NCBI GenBank assembly: GCA_017428945.1
Contig: JAFRPW010000001.1
Coordinates: 1-64,000, forward strand
Direction: 5' to 3'
DNA length: 64,000 nucleotides
Source: Bacteroidales bacterium
GTDB lineage: Bacteria; Bacteroidota; Bacteroidia; Bacteroidales; UBA932
The position numbers were made by a program, and so were the translations under genes. Shown piece after piece: positions 7,425 to 15,528 of the stretch; positions within the stretch are counted from its first letter, which is position 1; every line of letters begins with the position of its first letter. Below the pieces are notes generated by a model. That model saw only the letters and a list, made by a program, of their open reading frames with translations. It did no database searches and was not told where the DNA came from.

Positions 7425-8433
7425 GCTCAAGGATTTCTTCCTCGGTCACGAGGTTGAAGTCTCCCTCCACGGAGTTTTTGAGCATTGCGGCCGTGGTGGC
7501 GAAATCAAGGCCGCGCTGAGGGTCTCCGGGCCACTTTTCCGCAGCATGGATATATGCTGCCACAAAAGCGTCCCCTACACCCACCGGGTCCACTATGTTC
7601 TGGATGTCCCATATCCGGGTGCGGTATATGGTACCGTGGTACCACAGAAGCGCCGTCAGAGTATGGTGTGACGATGTCATCTGGTTCCTCAGCCCCAGCA
7701 TCATGGCCCCGCACCGGGGGAACTGGCGGTGCATTTCCTCGAAATATTTTCCGTAAGCCTCCATGTCAAGCTCTGTATCGGCCTGCATGTGGCCCATGGG
7801 GACCTGGGGGACGGCGGTGGCAACCTCCCACTCGTCCTGGTCTCCGAAGATGAAGTCGCTATACTGCATGAGGCGGCTGAGGGTGGCATGGGCATCCGCG
7901 CCCTCGTATTTCCAGAGGTTCTTTCGGAAGTTGATGTCGCAGGTGATGCGAAGGCCTGCAGCTTTTGCCGTCTCAACGGCCTCGAAGGTAGCCTCTGTGG
8001 CACTCCGGGACACGGCGCAGGTGATTCCGGAGCAGTGGAAGATATCGGCCTTGGAGAAAATTTCCTTCCAGGGATACATGCCCGGGGCCGATGAATAGAA
8101 GGACGATCCCGCCCTGTCGTATATGACCTTTGAGCGGCGGAGGTCCTTTGCCGGCTCATAGTAATAGGTGCCGATGCGCTGGCCGCCAAGAACAACATGG
8201 TTGACGTCCACCCCGCGGTAGCGGAGAGTGCGCTTGCAGGCGGCAGTGAGGTCGTTGTCCGGAAGCCTTGTCACATACTCCACGTTATTGCCAAGGAGCG
8301 CGAGGGAGACCGCCACGTTGGCCTCTGAACCGCCAAACTGGCCTTCCCAGACATTACCCTGTCCAAGGCGCCTTGCACCCTCCTTTGAGTAGCGGAGCAT
8401 GATCTCTCCGAAAGTGACTATCCTCTTTCCCAT
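7408..8433 (-). CDS. kdgK: PfkB-family sugar kinase, probable 2-dehydro-3-deoxygluconokinase
   Basis: A 341-residue ribokinase-fold kinase. The N-terminal substrate motif is GGSEANVAVSLALLG. The anion hole and catalytic base are in DPVGVGDAFVAAYIH near the C-terminus, where the aspartate of GVGDAF takes the proton. The opening KRIVTFGEIMLRYSKEG is characteristic of KDG kinases, which phosphorylate 2-keto-3-deoxygluconate in uronate and pectin breakdown. I chose MGKRIV at 8433; the longer frame to 8550 crosses a -7 box. The gene is not beside other uronate genes here, so the substrate is inferred from sequence pattern alone. Confidence 0.85.
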   Translation of the reverse strand: MGKRIVTFGEIMLRYSKEGARRLGQGNVWEGQFGGSEANVAVSLALLGNNVEYVTRLPDNDLTAACKRTLRYRGVDVNHVVLGGQRIGTYYYEPAKDLRRSKVIYDRAGSSFYSSAPGMYPWKEIFSKADIFHCSGITCAVSRSATEATFEAVETAKAAGLRITCDINFRKNLWKYEGADAHATLSRLMQYSDFIFGDQDEWEVATAVPQVPMGHMQADTELDMEAYGKYFEEMHRQFPRCGAMMLGLRNQMTSSHHTLTALLWYHGTIYRTRIWDIQNIVDPVGVGDAFVAAYIHAAEKWPGDPQRGLDFATTAAMLKNSVEGDFNLVTEEEILELTPGL

Positions 8434-8457
8434 GATAAACTTGATTGAAAAGCGGCT

Positions 8458-8465
8458 CAAAGTTA
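8458..8465 (-). promoter_or_regulatory. -7 box for the sugar kinase
   Basis: TAACTTTG on the minus strand, 24 bases upstream of the ATG at 8433, matches TAnnTTTG. The -33 position is not well matched. Confidence 0.45.
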
Positions 8466-8517
8466 CAAAATTTGTCCGTTTTTTGGCAGAATTGGTAATA
8501 TTTCGAAAACATTTTCC

Positions 8518-8582
8518 TATATTAGTAGACCGAAACAAATATAACAACATCTATATAACACTAATTATCAAAACTTAGGAGG
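8518..8582 (+). promoter_or_regulatory. Hydrogenase operon leader with strong ribosome-binding site
   Basis: A TATATTAG sequence at 8518-8525 resembles the -7 box with one mismatch. AGGAGG at 8577-8582 is an unusually strong Shine-Dalgarno for this group and fixes the start of the first hydrogenase-operon gene at 8589. The promoter call is tentative; the ribosome-binding site is clear. Confidence 0.5.
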
Positions 8583-8588
8583 AAACCT

Positions 8589-8978
8589 ATGGACAAAATC
8601 AGAAATCTCGCGGATCTCCGCAAGATGAAGGAAGGTATGCAGTCCAGGATGTCGCTGCGTGAAAACAGCAACTCCGACGAGGCTATCATTCAAATCAAGG
8701 TCGGAATGGCCACCAGCGGTATCGCCTCGGGTGCAAAGGAAACCATGAACTATCTTATCACCGAGCTTGACAAGCGCCAGATCAAGGCTCTGGTCATGCA
8801 GGTAGGAGACATGGGCTACAGCTATGCAGAACCCACCGTAGAGGTAACCATTCCCGGAAAGGATCCCGTCGTGTTCGGAGACGTTAAAATCCCGCGTGCT
8901 CAGGAAATCATCGAAAAGTACATCGTCGGAGGTGAGCTTATCGAAGGCATCCTGCCCGCCAATTACAGATCCATCTAA
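8589..8978 (+). CDS. Cys-free thioredoxin-like hydrogenase accessory subunit (HydD/HndB-like)
   Basis: A 129-residue protein, first in the hydrogenase operon. A helical N-terminus with DLRKMKEGMQSR is followed by a thioredoxin-like ferredoxin fold (IIQIKVGMATSGIASGAKE, then QVGDMGYSYAEPTVEV, then IIEKYIVGGE). The same fold opens HydB. It corresponds to the HndB/HydD-type small proteins next to bifurcating hydrogenases. The family normally holds a [2Fe-2S] cluster in this fold, but this sequence contains no cysteine, so it cannot bind a Cys-ligated cluster. It may act as a structural or assembly subunit. The operon position and strong ribosome-binding site indicate it is expressed with HydBAC. 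Confidence 0.85.
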   Translation: MDKIRNLADLRKMKEGMQSRMSLRENSNSDEAIIQIKVGMATSGIASGAKETMNYLITELDKRQIKALVMQVGDMGYSYAEPTVEVTIPGKDPVVFGDVKIPRAQEIIEKYIVGGELIEGILPANYRSI

Positions 8979-9005
8979 AACCTTAACCACCCCAAAAGAG
9001 CGATT

Positions 9006-10799
9006 ATGGCAGTAAAAATGCATATTCTGGTATGCGGTGGAACAGGTTGTTCCGCATCCGCAAGCCACGAGATCATCGATCAGCTTAACAAGGAAATCGT
9101 GGCCCACGATCTCACCGATTTCGTAAAAGTGGTAGTCACCGGCTGCTTCGGTTTCTGCGAAAGAGGTCCCATCGTGAAAATCATCCCGGACAATACTTTC
9201 TACACCAGGGTGAAACCGTCCGACGCAAAGGAAATCATCGAGGAGCACATCATCAAGGGACGTAAGGTCCAGCGCCTCCTCTATGTTGCCCCGGACACCA
9301 ACAAGAGCGTTTCTGACTCCAAGCACATGGAGTTCTACAAGAAGCAGCTCAGGATTGCCCTCCGAAACTGCGGCTTCATCGATCCTGAGAATATTGAGGA
9401 ATCAATAGCCCGCGACGGCTATGCCGCCCTGGGCAAGTGCCTCACGGAGATGACCCCGGAACAGGTCATCGCGGAAATCAAGGCCTCCGGCCTCCGCGGA
9501 CGCGGCGGCGCAGGTTTCCCCACCGGCCTCAAATGGGAAATTGCAGCAAAGAGCCGTCCGGGCGAGCAGAAATACGTAGTCTGCAACGCCGACGAAGGAG
9601 ACCCCGGTGCATTCATGGACCGTTCCCTCCTGGAAGGCGACCCTCACTCAATCCTTGAAGCAATGGCCATCTGCGGCTACTGCATCGGCGCATCGAAGGG
9701 TCTCATCTACATCCGTGCAGAGTACCCTCTGGCAATCCACCGCCTGCAGGTTGCAATAGCCCAGGCAGAGGAATACGGCCTCCTTGGCAAGGACATCCTT
9801 GGAACCGGCTTCAACTTCGAGATAGAGCTCCGCTACGGTGCAGGCGCATTCGTCTGCGGTGAGGAAACCGCCCTCATCCACTCCATGGAAGGAAAACGCG
9901 GCGAACCCACCTTCAAACCCCCGTTCCCCGCTCAGTCCGGTTACCTTGGAAAGCCCACCAACGTGAACAACGTGGAGACCTACGCCAACATCCCCGTCAT
10001 CATCAACAAGGGCGCGGCATGGTTCTCCAGCATCGGCACTGAAAAGTCCAAGGGCACCAAGGTGTTCGCCCTGGCCGGCAAGATCAACAACGTAGGTCTC
10101 ATCGAGGTTCCCATGGGCATCACCCTGCGTGAGATCATCTACGAGATTGGCGGCGGCATCAAGGGAGGCAAGAAGTTCAAGGCCGTCCAGACCGGCGGTC
10201 CTTCCGGCGGCTGCCTCACGGAAAAACACCTTGACACCCCCATCGACTACGATTCCCTGGTAGCGGCCGGCTCCATGATGGGCTCCGGCGGCATGATCGT
10301 GATGGACGAGGACGACTGCATGGTTGCCATCGCCAAGTTCTACCTGGGCTTCACCGTAGACGAGTCCTGCGGCAAGTGCACACCCTGCCGCGTGGGCAAC
10401 AGGCGCCTCCTGGAAATCCTCACCAAGATTACGGACGGCAAGGGCACCATGGAAGACCTTGAGCAGCTCAAGAACCTCTCCCAGGTAATCAAGGACACCG
10501 CACTATGCGGCCTTGGCCAGACGTCCCCCAACCCTGTTCTCTCCACCATCAACAACTTCTGGGACGAGTACGTTGAGCACGTCGTGGACAAGAAGTGCCG
10601 CGCCGGCCAGTGCAAGGCCCTCAAGAAGTATGTGATAGATCCTGACAAGTGTAAAGGCTGTACCGCCTGCGCCAGGGCCTGCCCTGTGAGCGCCATCAGC
10701 GGCACCGTCAAGAACCCGCACGTCATCAACCAGCTTGACTGTATCAAGTGCGGCACCTGTATCGAGAAGTGTAAATTCGGTGCCATCAGTCTTAAATAA
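9006..10799 (+). CDS. hydB: Electron-bifurcating [FeFe] hydrogenase, flavin subunit HydB (NuoF-like)
   Basis: A 597-residue subunit that carries FMN and the NAD(P)H site and exchanges electrons between pyridine nucleotide, ferredoxin and HydA. The N-terminal thioredoxin-like [2Fe-2S] domain has C10, C15, C47 and C51. The NuoF core follows: GRGGAGFPTGLKW (nucleotide/FMN loop), NADEGDPGAFMDR and the iron-sulfur motif SCGKCTPCRVGNRR. The C-terminus holds two [4Fe-4S] motifs, CKGCTACARACP and CIKCGTCIEKC. Length matches the HydB/HndC family. It lies between the Cys-free accessory gene and HydA with short gaps, so it is in one operon. Confidence 0.95.
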   Translation: MAVKMHILVCGGTGCSASASHEIIDQLNKEIVAHDLTDFVKVVVTGCFGFCERGPIVKIIPDNTFYTRVKPSDAKEIIEEHIIKGRKVQRLLYVAPDTNKSVSDSKHMEFYKKQLRIALRNCGFIDPENIEESIARDGYAALGKCLTEMTPEQVIAEIKASGLRGRGGAGFPTGLKWEIAAKSRPGEQKYVVCNADEGDPGAFMDRSLLEGDPHSILEAMAICGYCIGASKGLIYIRAEYPLAIHRLQVAIAQAEEYGLLGKDILGTGFNFEIELRYGAGAFVCGEETALIHSMEGKRGEPTFKPPFPAQSGYLGKPTNVNNVETYANIPVIINKGAAWFSSIGTEKSKGTKVFALAGKINNVGLIEVPMGITLREIIYEIGGGIKGGKKFKAVQTGGPSGGCLTEKHLDTPIDYDSLVAAGSMMGSGGMIVMDEDDCMVAIAKFYLGFTVDESCGKCTPCRVGNRRLLEILTKITDGKGTMEDLEQLKNLSQVIKDTALCGLGQTSPNPVLSTINNFWDEYVEHVVDKKCRAGQCKALKKYVIDPDKCKGCTACARACPVSAISGTVKNPHVINQLDCIKCGTCIEKCKFGAISLK

Positions 10800-10813
10800 C
10801 GGAGGAACAGAAT

Positions 10814-12589
10814 ATGGATACTATCAAATTGACTATAGACAACAGAGAAGTGGAAGTGCCCAGGGGTACTACCATTCTTAAAGCTGCCGAGCAGATGGGT
10901 ATCAAGATTCCTACCCTCTGTCATTTCGAGCTTGACGGCCTTGCCCTCGAGAACCGCCCCGGCGGATGCCGCATCTGTGTGGTAGAGGTTGTAGGCCGCA
11001 GGAATCTTGCCCCCGCCTGCATCACCGAGTGCATGCCGGACATGGTCGTCAAGACCAACTCTTTCCGCGCCCTCAACGCCCGCAGGACCGTCCTTGAGCT
11101 CATGCTCTCCGACCACCCCAACGACTGCCTCCAGTGCCCCAAGAGCGGCAAGTGCGAGCTCCAGTCCCTGGCAGCGGACATGGGAATCCGCGAAATCCCC
11201 TTCAAGGGCCAGCAGTCCCAGTACCCCATAGAGCTCTCACCCTCTATCGTACGCGACTCCAACAAGTGCATCATGTGCCGCCGCTGCGAAAGCGTGTGCC
11301 ATGAGTACCAGAGCGTAGGCGCAATCGGCGCAGTGGACAGAGGCTTCCCGGCCGTTGTCAACACCGCGTTTGACGAGCCCCTGGTGAACACCAACTGCGT
11401 ATTCTGCGGCCAGTGCGTGGCAGTGTGCCCCACCGGCGCCCTGTCGGAGGTGGACAACACCGCAAAGGTGCTCCGCGACATTGCAAATCCCGATGTCAAG
11501 ACCTGCGTCCAGGTTGCTCCCGCAGTGCGCGTAGCCCTTGGCGAGGAATTCGGCCTGCCCGCCGGCAGCATCGTCACCGGCAAGATTGCAGCCGCCCTCA
11601 AGGCCATCGGCTTTGACTATGTGTTCGACACCGACTGGTCCGCCGACCTCACCATCATGGAGGAAGGCACGGAGGTCATCGGCCGTCTCAAGGCATTCCT
11701 CTCAGGGGACAAGAGCGTCAAGATTCCCGTCATGACCTCCTGCTGCCCCGCATGGGTGAATTTCTACGAGAAGTTCTATCCGGAGCTCCGCGAGTACCCG
11801 TCAACCGCAAAGTCTCCTCAGCAGATGTTCGGCGCAGTTGCAAAGACATATTTCGCAGACAAGATAGGCGTCACCCGCGACAAGCTGGTCTGCGTGTCCG
11901 TAATGCCTTGCGTTGCCAAGAAGTACGAGACCGAGCGTGAAGAATTCAAGGTGGACGGCACCCCCGATGTGGACTACTCCCTCACCACCCGCGAGCTTGC
12001 ACGCCTCATAAAGATCTGCAACATAGACTTCGCCAACCTCCCGGAGGCAGAGTTCGATTCTCCTCTTGGTGCATCCACCGGCGCAGCCGTCATCTTCGGC
12101 GTAACTGGCGGTGTCATGGAGGCTGCCCTGCGTACCGCAGTGGAGGTCCTCACCGGCAAGACACTTCCCAGGATAGACTTCGAAGAGGTCCGTGGCCTGG
12201 AAGGCATCCGCGAGGCCGTGGTTCCGGTTCCCGGAGTAGCAGACCTGAACGTTGCCGTAGTATATGGCCTCAAGAACGCGCGCACCATCATGGAGCAGAT
12301 AAAGGCAGGCACCTGCAAGTATCACTTCGTGGAGGTGATGGCATGCCCCGGCGGCTGTATCGACGGCGCCGGCCAGCCTTACCACCATGGAGACGCTTCC
12401 ATAGTGAAGGCACGCCACAAGGCCATTTACGAAGCAGACCGCAACATGCCCATCCGCAAGTCCCACGAGAACCCGGAGATCATCGCTATCTACAAGGAGT
12501 TCCTTGGACAGCCCTGCGGTGAGAAGTCCCATCACCTGCTTCACACTCATTACTTCGACAAGAAAATCAAGTTTGACATCGAAAAATAA
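10814..12589 (+). CDS. hydA: [FeFe] hydrogenase catalytic subunit HydA (trimeric, group A3-like)
   Basis: A 591-residue enzyme that interconverts protons and H2. An N-terminal [2Fe-2S] domain (from C36, then GGCRIC) is followed by the His-ligated cluster motif DHPNDCLQC and two [4Fe-4S] motifs, CIMCRRCESVC and CVFCGQCVAVCP. The H-cluster motifs are complete: TSCCPAW (about 307), MPCVAKKYE (about 365) and MACPGGC (about 508). The proton-relay cysteine is kept. A C-terminal small-subunit domain closes the protein. The operon order with HydB and HydC is that of NAD(P)-ferredoxin-dependent bifurcating hydrogenases. An AGGAG site precedes the ATG. Confidence 0.96.
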   Translation: MDTIKLTIDNREVEVPRGTTILKAAEQMGIKIPTLCHFELDGLALENRPGGCRICVVEVVGRRNLAPACITECMPDMVVKTNSFRALNARRTVLELMLSDHPNDCLQCPKSGKCELQSLAADMGIREIPFKGQQSQYPIELSPSIVRDSNKCIMCRRCESVCHEYQSVGAIGAVDRGFPAVVNTAFDEPLVNTNCVFCGQCVAVCPTGALSEVDNTAKVLRDIANPDVKTCVQVAPAVRVALGEEFGLPAGSIVTGKIAAALKAIGFDYVFDTDWSADLTIMEEGTEVIGRLKAFLSGDKSVKIPVMTSCCPAWVNFYEKFYPELREYPSTAKSPQQMFGAVAKTYFADKIGVTRDKLVCVSVMPCVAKKYETEREEFKVDGTPDVDYSLTTRELARLIKICNIDFANLPEAEFDSPLGASTGAAVIFGVTGGVMEAALRTAVEVLTGKTLPRIDFEEVRGLEGIREAVVPVPGVADLNVAVVYGLKNARTIMEQIKAGTCKYHFVEVMACPGGCIDGAGQPYHHGDASIVKARHKAIYEADRNMPIRKSHENPEIIAIYKEFLGQPCGEKSHHLLHTHYFDKKIKFDIEK

Positions 12590-12596
12590 TTAAGCC

Positions 12597-13082
12597 ATGT
12601 GTGGACCCCAGATAAAAATAAATGAAGCCAGCTACCGTACCATCAAGGACATCTGCGCTTCCTTCGATAACAAGCCGGGCGAACTCATCAACATCCTGCA
12701 CAAGACCCAGGAACACTTCGGATATCTTCCGGAAGAGGTCCAGCAGGTAGTTGCAGACTGCCTTGGAATCCCTGTGGGACGCGTTTACGGCGTTGTTTCC
12801 TTCTACAGCTTCTTCACCATGAAGCCCAAGGGCAAATATGCCATCTCCGTATGCCTTGGCACCGCTTGCTACGTCAAGGGTGCAGAGAAGATCCTGGACG
12901 CCCTCAAGAGCGAGCTCAAGATCTCCGAAGGCGGTGTCACAGAGGACGGCAAGTTCTCCCTGGACGTTCTCCGCTGCGTGGGCGCATGCGGCCTTGCCCC
13001 GGTCATGACCATCAACGGCAAGACCTACGGCCGCCTGGTTCCGGAGCACGTCAAGGAAATCCTTGCCGAATACGCGGACTGA
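12597..13082 (+). CDS. hydC: Bifurcating hydrogenase subunit HydC (NuoE-like)
   Basis: A 161-residue [2Fe-2S] protein of the NuoE/HndA family. A helical bundle (about 10-78, including VYGVVSFYSFF) precedes the thioredoxin-like domain, whose four ligands are C86 and C91 (CLGTAC) and C127 and C131 (CVGAC). It completes the HydABC trimer and relays electrons to or from HydB. It starts seven bases after the hydA stop. The next gene starts one base after its stop. Length and motifs are normal for the family. Confidence 0.95.
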   Translation: MCGPQIKINEASYRTIKDICASFDNKPGELINILHKTQEHFGYLPEEVQQVVADCLGIPVGRVYGVVSFYSFFTMKPKGKYAISVCLGTACYVKGAEKILDALKSELKISEGGVTEDGKFSLDVLRCVGACGLAPVMTINGKTYGRLVPEHVKEILAEYAD

Positions 13083-13083
13083 C

Positions 13084-13428
13084 ATGAAGATCAGTGAAAT
13101 TGCAAAACTTGTCGACGGGGTGCTTGTCGGGGCCCCCGTCGACGAGTTTTATGAGGTAGAGAAGGCTTTCGCATCGGACCTCATGAGCGACGTCCTGCGC
13201 TTCAACATGGACCAGACCGTGCTCATTACCGGCCTGTGTAACAACCAGACCATGCGCACCTGCGAGATGGCCGACATCCGCGTCATCCTCATGGGCCGCG
13301 ACAAACAGCCGGACCAGGACATGATAGACCTTGCCGTGGAGAACGATATCGTGATAATCAAGTCCAAATACAGCATCTTCAAACTTAGTGGCATCCTCTA
13401 CGGAGCCGGAATCCAGCCCCTGTACTAG
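13084..13428 (+). CDS. DRTGG-domain protein, first copy
   Basis: A 114-residue single-domain protein similar to the DRTGG domain (KISEIAKLVDG, then SDLMSDVL, then VLITGLCNNQTMRTCEMADI). DRTGG domains also occur with CBS domains and phosphotransacetylases, where they are thought to be ligand-binding. I start it at MKISEI, one base after the hydC stop. A paralogue lies at 15198, and both have the ASDL-SDV block. It opens the sensory cassette between hydC and the sensory hydrogenase. The ligand is unknown; a nucleotide or redox-linked small molecule is plausible but not shown. Confidence 0.8.
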   Translation: MKISEIAKLVDGVLVGAPVDEFYEVEKAFASDLMSDVLRFNMDQTVLITGLCNNQTMRTCEMADIRVILMGRDKQPDQDMIDLAVENDIVIIKSKYSIFKLSGILYGAGIQPLY

Positions 13429-13431
13429 CCT

Positions 13432-13845
13432 ATGCATTACACCTTCAAGATAGAGCGCGGCAACTTTACCGATGCCGGCCAGGCATCCAGCAGCGTCAAA
13501 CGCACGCTCAAGCAGCTTGGCGTTGACCCTGCCAACATAAAGCGCACCGTCGTCGCCCTCTTCGAGGCGGAAATCAACGCCGTGGCCCATGCCTACGGCG
13601 GAACCATAGACGTTGACATCGACGGAGAAAAGATTGTGATGGTGGTGGCCGATGAAGGCCCCGGCATCCCCAACATAGAGCTGGCCATGCAGGAAGGCTG
13701 GTCCACGGCTTCGGCAAAGGTCCGGGAAATGGGCTACGGTGCCGGCATGGGCCTTCCCAACATCAAGAAGAACACCGACGAGCTGAAGATAGACACCAAG
13801 GTGGGAGTGGGCACCACTGTCACCATGACCGTTAACCTGGCCTGA
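13432..13845 (+). CDS. Anti-sigma-factor-type ATPase (RsbW/SpoIIAB-like HATPase)
   Basis: A 137-residue GHKL ATPase domain protein. The N box is FEAEINAVAHAYGG, G1 is DEGPGIPN and G2 is GAGMGLPNIKKN. Such small serine kinases phosphorylate STAS-domain antagonists or bind regulators in partner-switching systems. No histidine-kinase dimerisation domain is present. It starts three bases after the DRTGG gene and four bases before the sensory hydrogenase, so the three are probably co-translated. A phosphatase of the matching type (SpoIIE, 19305-21482) is encoded on the facing strand of the island. No STAS-domain protein is seen in the window. Confidence 0.87.
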   Translation: MHYTFKIERGNFTDAGQASSSVKRTLKQLGVDPANIKRTVVALFEAEINAVAHAYGGTIDVDIDGEKIVMVVADEGPGIPNIELAMQEGWSTASAKVREMGYGAGMGLPNIKKNTDELKIDTKVGVGTTVTMTVNLA

Positions 13846-13849
13846 CCAT

Positions 13850-15193
13850 ATGCCTACCGGAGAGATATACTTCAAGCATTCCCTCAGGGTGAACGGCTAC
13901 CTCTGCAAGGGCTGCACCGCCTGTATGCGCACCTGTCCAACGGCCGCCATACGCATCCGTGAGGGCAAGGCCGTCATCAGCGAGAACAAGTGCGTGGACT
14001 GCGGCGAGTGCATCAAGGCGTGCCCGCACAAGGCAATATACATCAAGCAGGACGATTTTGGCCTTATAGAAAACTACAAGTACAGGGTATGCCTGGTTCC
14101 CACCACGTTCATAGGCCAGTTCGACACCAAGTACAAGACCAAGGCAATATACTCCTGCCTGATAAGACTCGGTTTTACACATATATATGAGGTAGAGCAC
14201 GAGGTGGCGCGCATGATGGAGCTCTACAACTTGTACATGGAGGCCCACCCGGAGATAAGGACGTTCATATCTCCGTACTGCCCTGCGGTGACCCGCCTCA
14301 TCCAGGTGCGGTTCCCTTCCCTTGTAGACAATGTAATCCACGTGAGGGCGCCCCTGGAGCTCGCATCCCGCGTAATTACCAAGAAACTGATTGACGAAGG
14401 CGCCAGGCCGGAGTCCATAGGCGTTTTCTATGTTACGCCGTGCGCGGCCAAGATTGCCGCCGTGAAGTATCCAGTTAGCGGAAAAGACACCTGCGTTGCG
14501 GGGGTGATAAACATGGATTTCCTCTACAACAAGGTGATGCTGATGCTCCACGACTCGGACAAGAACGCCCAGCCCATTAACCACACGCTGAATTCCCGCG
14601 ATGTCCAGTGGTCACTTGCCGGCGGCGAGGCGCCCCATTTCAAGGGGGCGCACTATGCCGTAGACGGCCTGCAGAATGTCCTCAATTTCCTTGAAAGGCT
14701 TGAGGACGAGGCCATCGACGCCCCGGGTCTTGTGGAAATGCGCATATGCGACCAGGGCTGCGTGGGCGGCGTCCTCACCACCCAGGACCGCTTTGTGGCC
14801 CGCAAGCGCCTGGAATACAGGGCCCGCCTGTTCGAGCGCCTGGAGCGAAGCAAGATACGCGAAACCCCGCCCGAGGACCACACCCTTACGCCGCAGTGGA
14901 TAAAGGACATGGAGATATCGGAAATAAAACCCCGCTCCATATACAAGCTCAACGACAACTATGCCGAGGCCTTCAAGATGGCCGAGCGCATGAAAAAGAT
15001 TGAAAAGGCCCTCCCGGGAGTGAACTGCAGCGCCTGCGGAGCCCCTTCCTGCGCCGCCCTGGCGGAAGATATCGTCCGCGGAGACGCCAGCGCAGATACC
15101 TGCGTTTTCATCAACCCCCTCTCCCAGACTTCGAAAGACGCCATGAAGCGCATCTGGGGAGACCGAATTAAAGACACCAATAAAGAAGACTGA
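13850..15193 (+). CDS. Sensory-type [FeFe]-hydrogenase-like protein (HydS, group C3-like)
   Basis: A 447-residue protein with two [4Fe-4S] motifs (C19/22/25/29 and C48/51/54/58), a reduced H-cluster domain and a C-terminal FeS domain of the CxxCGxxxC type (about 391-418). The four cysteine ligands of the H-cluster are kept: C144 in SPYCPAV, C198 in TPCAAK, and C300 and C304 in ICDQGC. The usual TSCCPxW motif reads SPYCPAV, so tyrosine replaces the proton-relay cysteine. Loss of that cysteine is known from HydS sensors, which turn over slowly. There is no PAS or kinase domain, and the neighbours are anti-sigma-type ATPases with a SpoIIE phosphatase nearby. That matches phosphatase-linked sensory (C3) hydrogenases. 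H2 sensing is inferred. Confidence 0.87.
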   Translation: MPTGEIYFKHSLRVNGYLCKGCTACMRTCPTAAIRIREGKAVISENKCVDCGECIKACPHKAIYIKQDDFGLIENYKYRVCLVPTTFIGQFDTKYKTKAIYSCLIRLGFTHIYEVEHEVARMMELYNLYMEAHPEIRTFISPYCPAVTRLIQVRFPSLVDNVIHVRAPLELASRVITKKLIDEGARPESIGVFYVTPCAAKIAAVKYPVSGKDTCVAGVINMDFLYNKVMLMLHDSDKNAQPINHTLNSRDVQWSLAGGEAPHFKGAHYAVDGLQNVLNFLERLEDEAIDAPGLVEMRICDQGCVGGVLTTQDRFVARKRLEYRARLFERLERSKIRETPPEDHTLTPQWIKDMEISEIKPRSIYKLNDNYAEAFKMAERMKKIEKALPGVNCSACGAPSCAALAEDIVRGDASADTCVFINPLSQTSKDAMKRIWGDRIKDTNKED

Positions 15194-15197
15194 TAAC

Positions 15198-15527
15198 ATG
15201 ACCCTGAAAGACATCATCGAAGAACTTGACCTCAAGTGCCTCAACCCCGTGAATCTGGACGCCGAAGTAAGCAGCGCTTACGCATCGGACCTTCTGAGCG
15301 ACGTCATGGGAAACGCCCGCAGCGGCCAGGTGTGGATTACCATGCAGACCCACAAGAACGTAACGGCAATTGCATCCCTGAAGGACATGCCGGCTGTAAT
15401 CATCGTCCGCGACGGTGTGCCTGACGACGACATGCTCCAGCACGCGAAGGATGAGGACATCTGCCTCCTGGTGAGCAAGGACGCCACCTTCGAGGTCTGC
15501 GGCAAGCTCTACGACCTCATAAAGTAA
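15198..15527 (+). CDS. DRTGG-domain protein, second copy
   Basis: A 109-residue paralogue of the protein at 13084. Shared blocks are AYASDLLSDVMG and the strand-turn VWITMQTHKNVTAIASLKD. The C-terminal half (VIIVRDGVPDDDMLQHAKDED) matches the first copy's region IDLAVENDIVIIKS in character. It follows the sensory hydrogenase by four bases and the PHP gene follows by one base. Two DRTGG proteins flanking the sensor suggest that they form a heterodimer or bind two ligands; this is speculation from position. Confidence 0.8.
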   Translation: MTLKDIIEELDLKCLNPVNLDAEVSSAYASDLLSDVMGNARSGQVWITMQTHKNVTAIASLKDMPAVIIVRDGVPDDDMLQHAKDEDICLLVSKDATFEVCGKLYDLIK

Positions 15528-15528
15528 G

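Noticed and set aside
13850-15193. A second catalytic hydrogenase (HydA paralogue).
   Set aside because: The proton-relay cysteine is missing, the catalytic domain is reduced, and the neighbours are signalling proteins, all of which favour a sensor.
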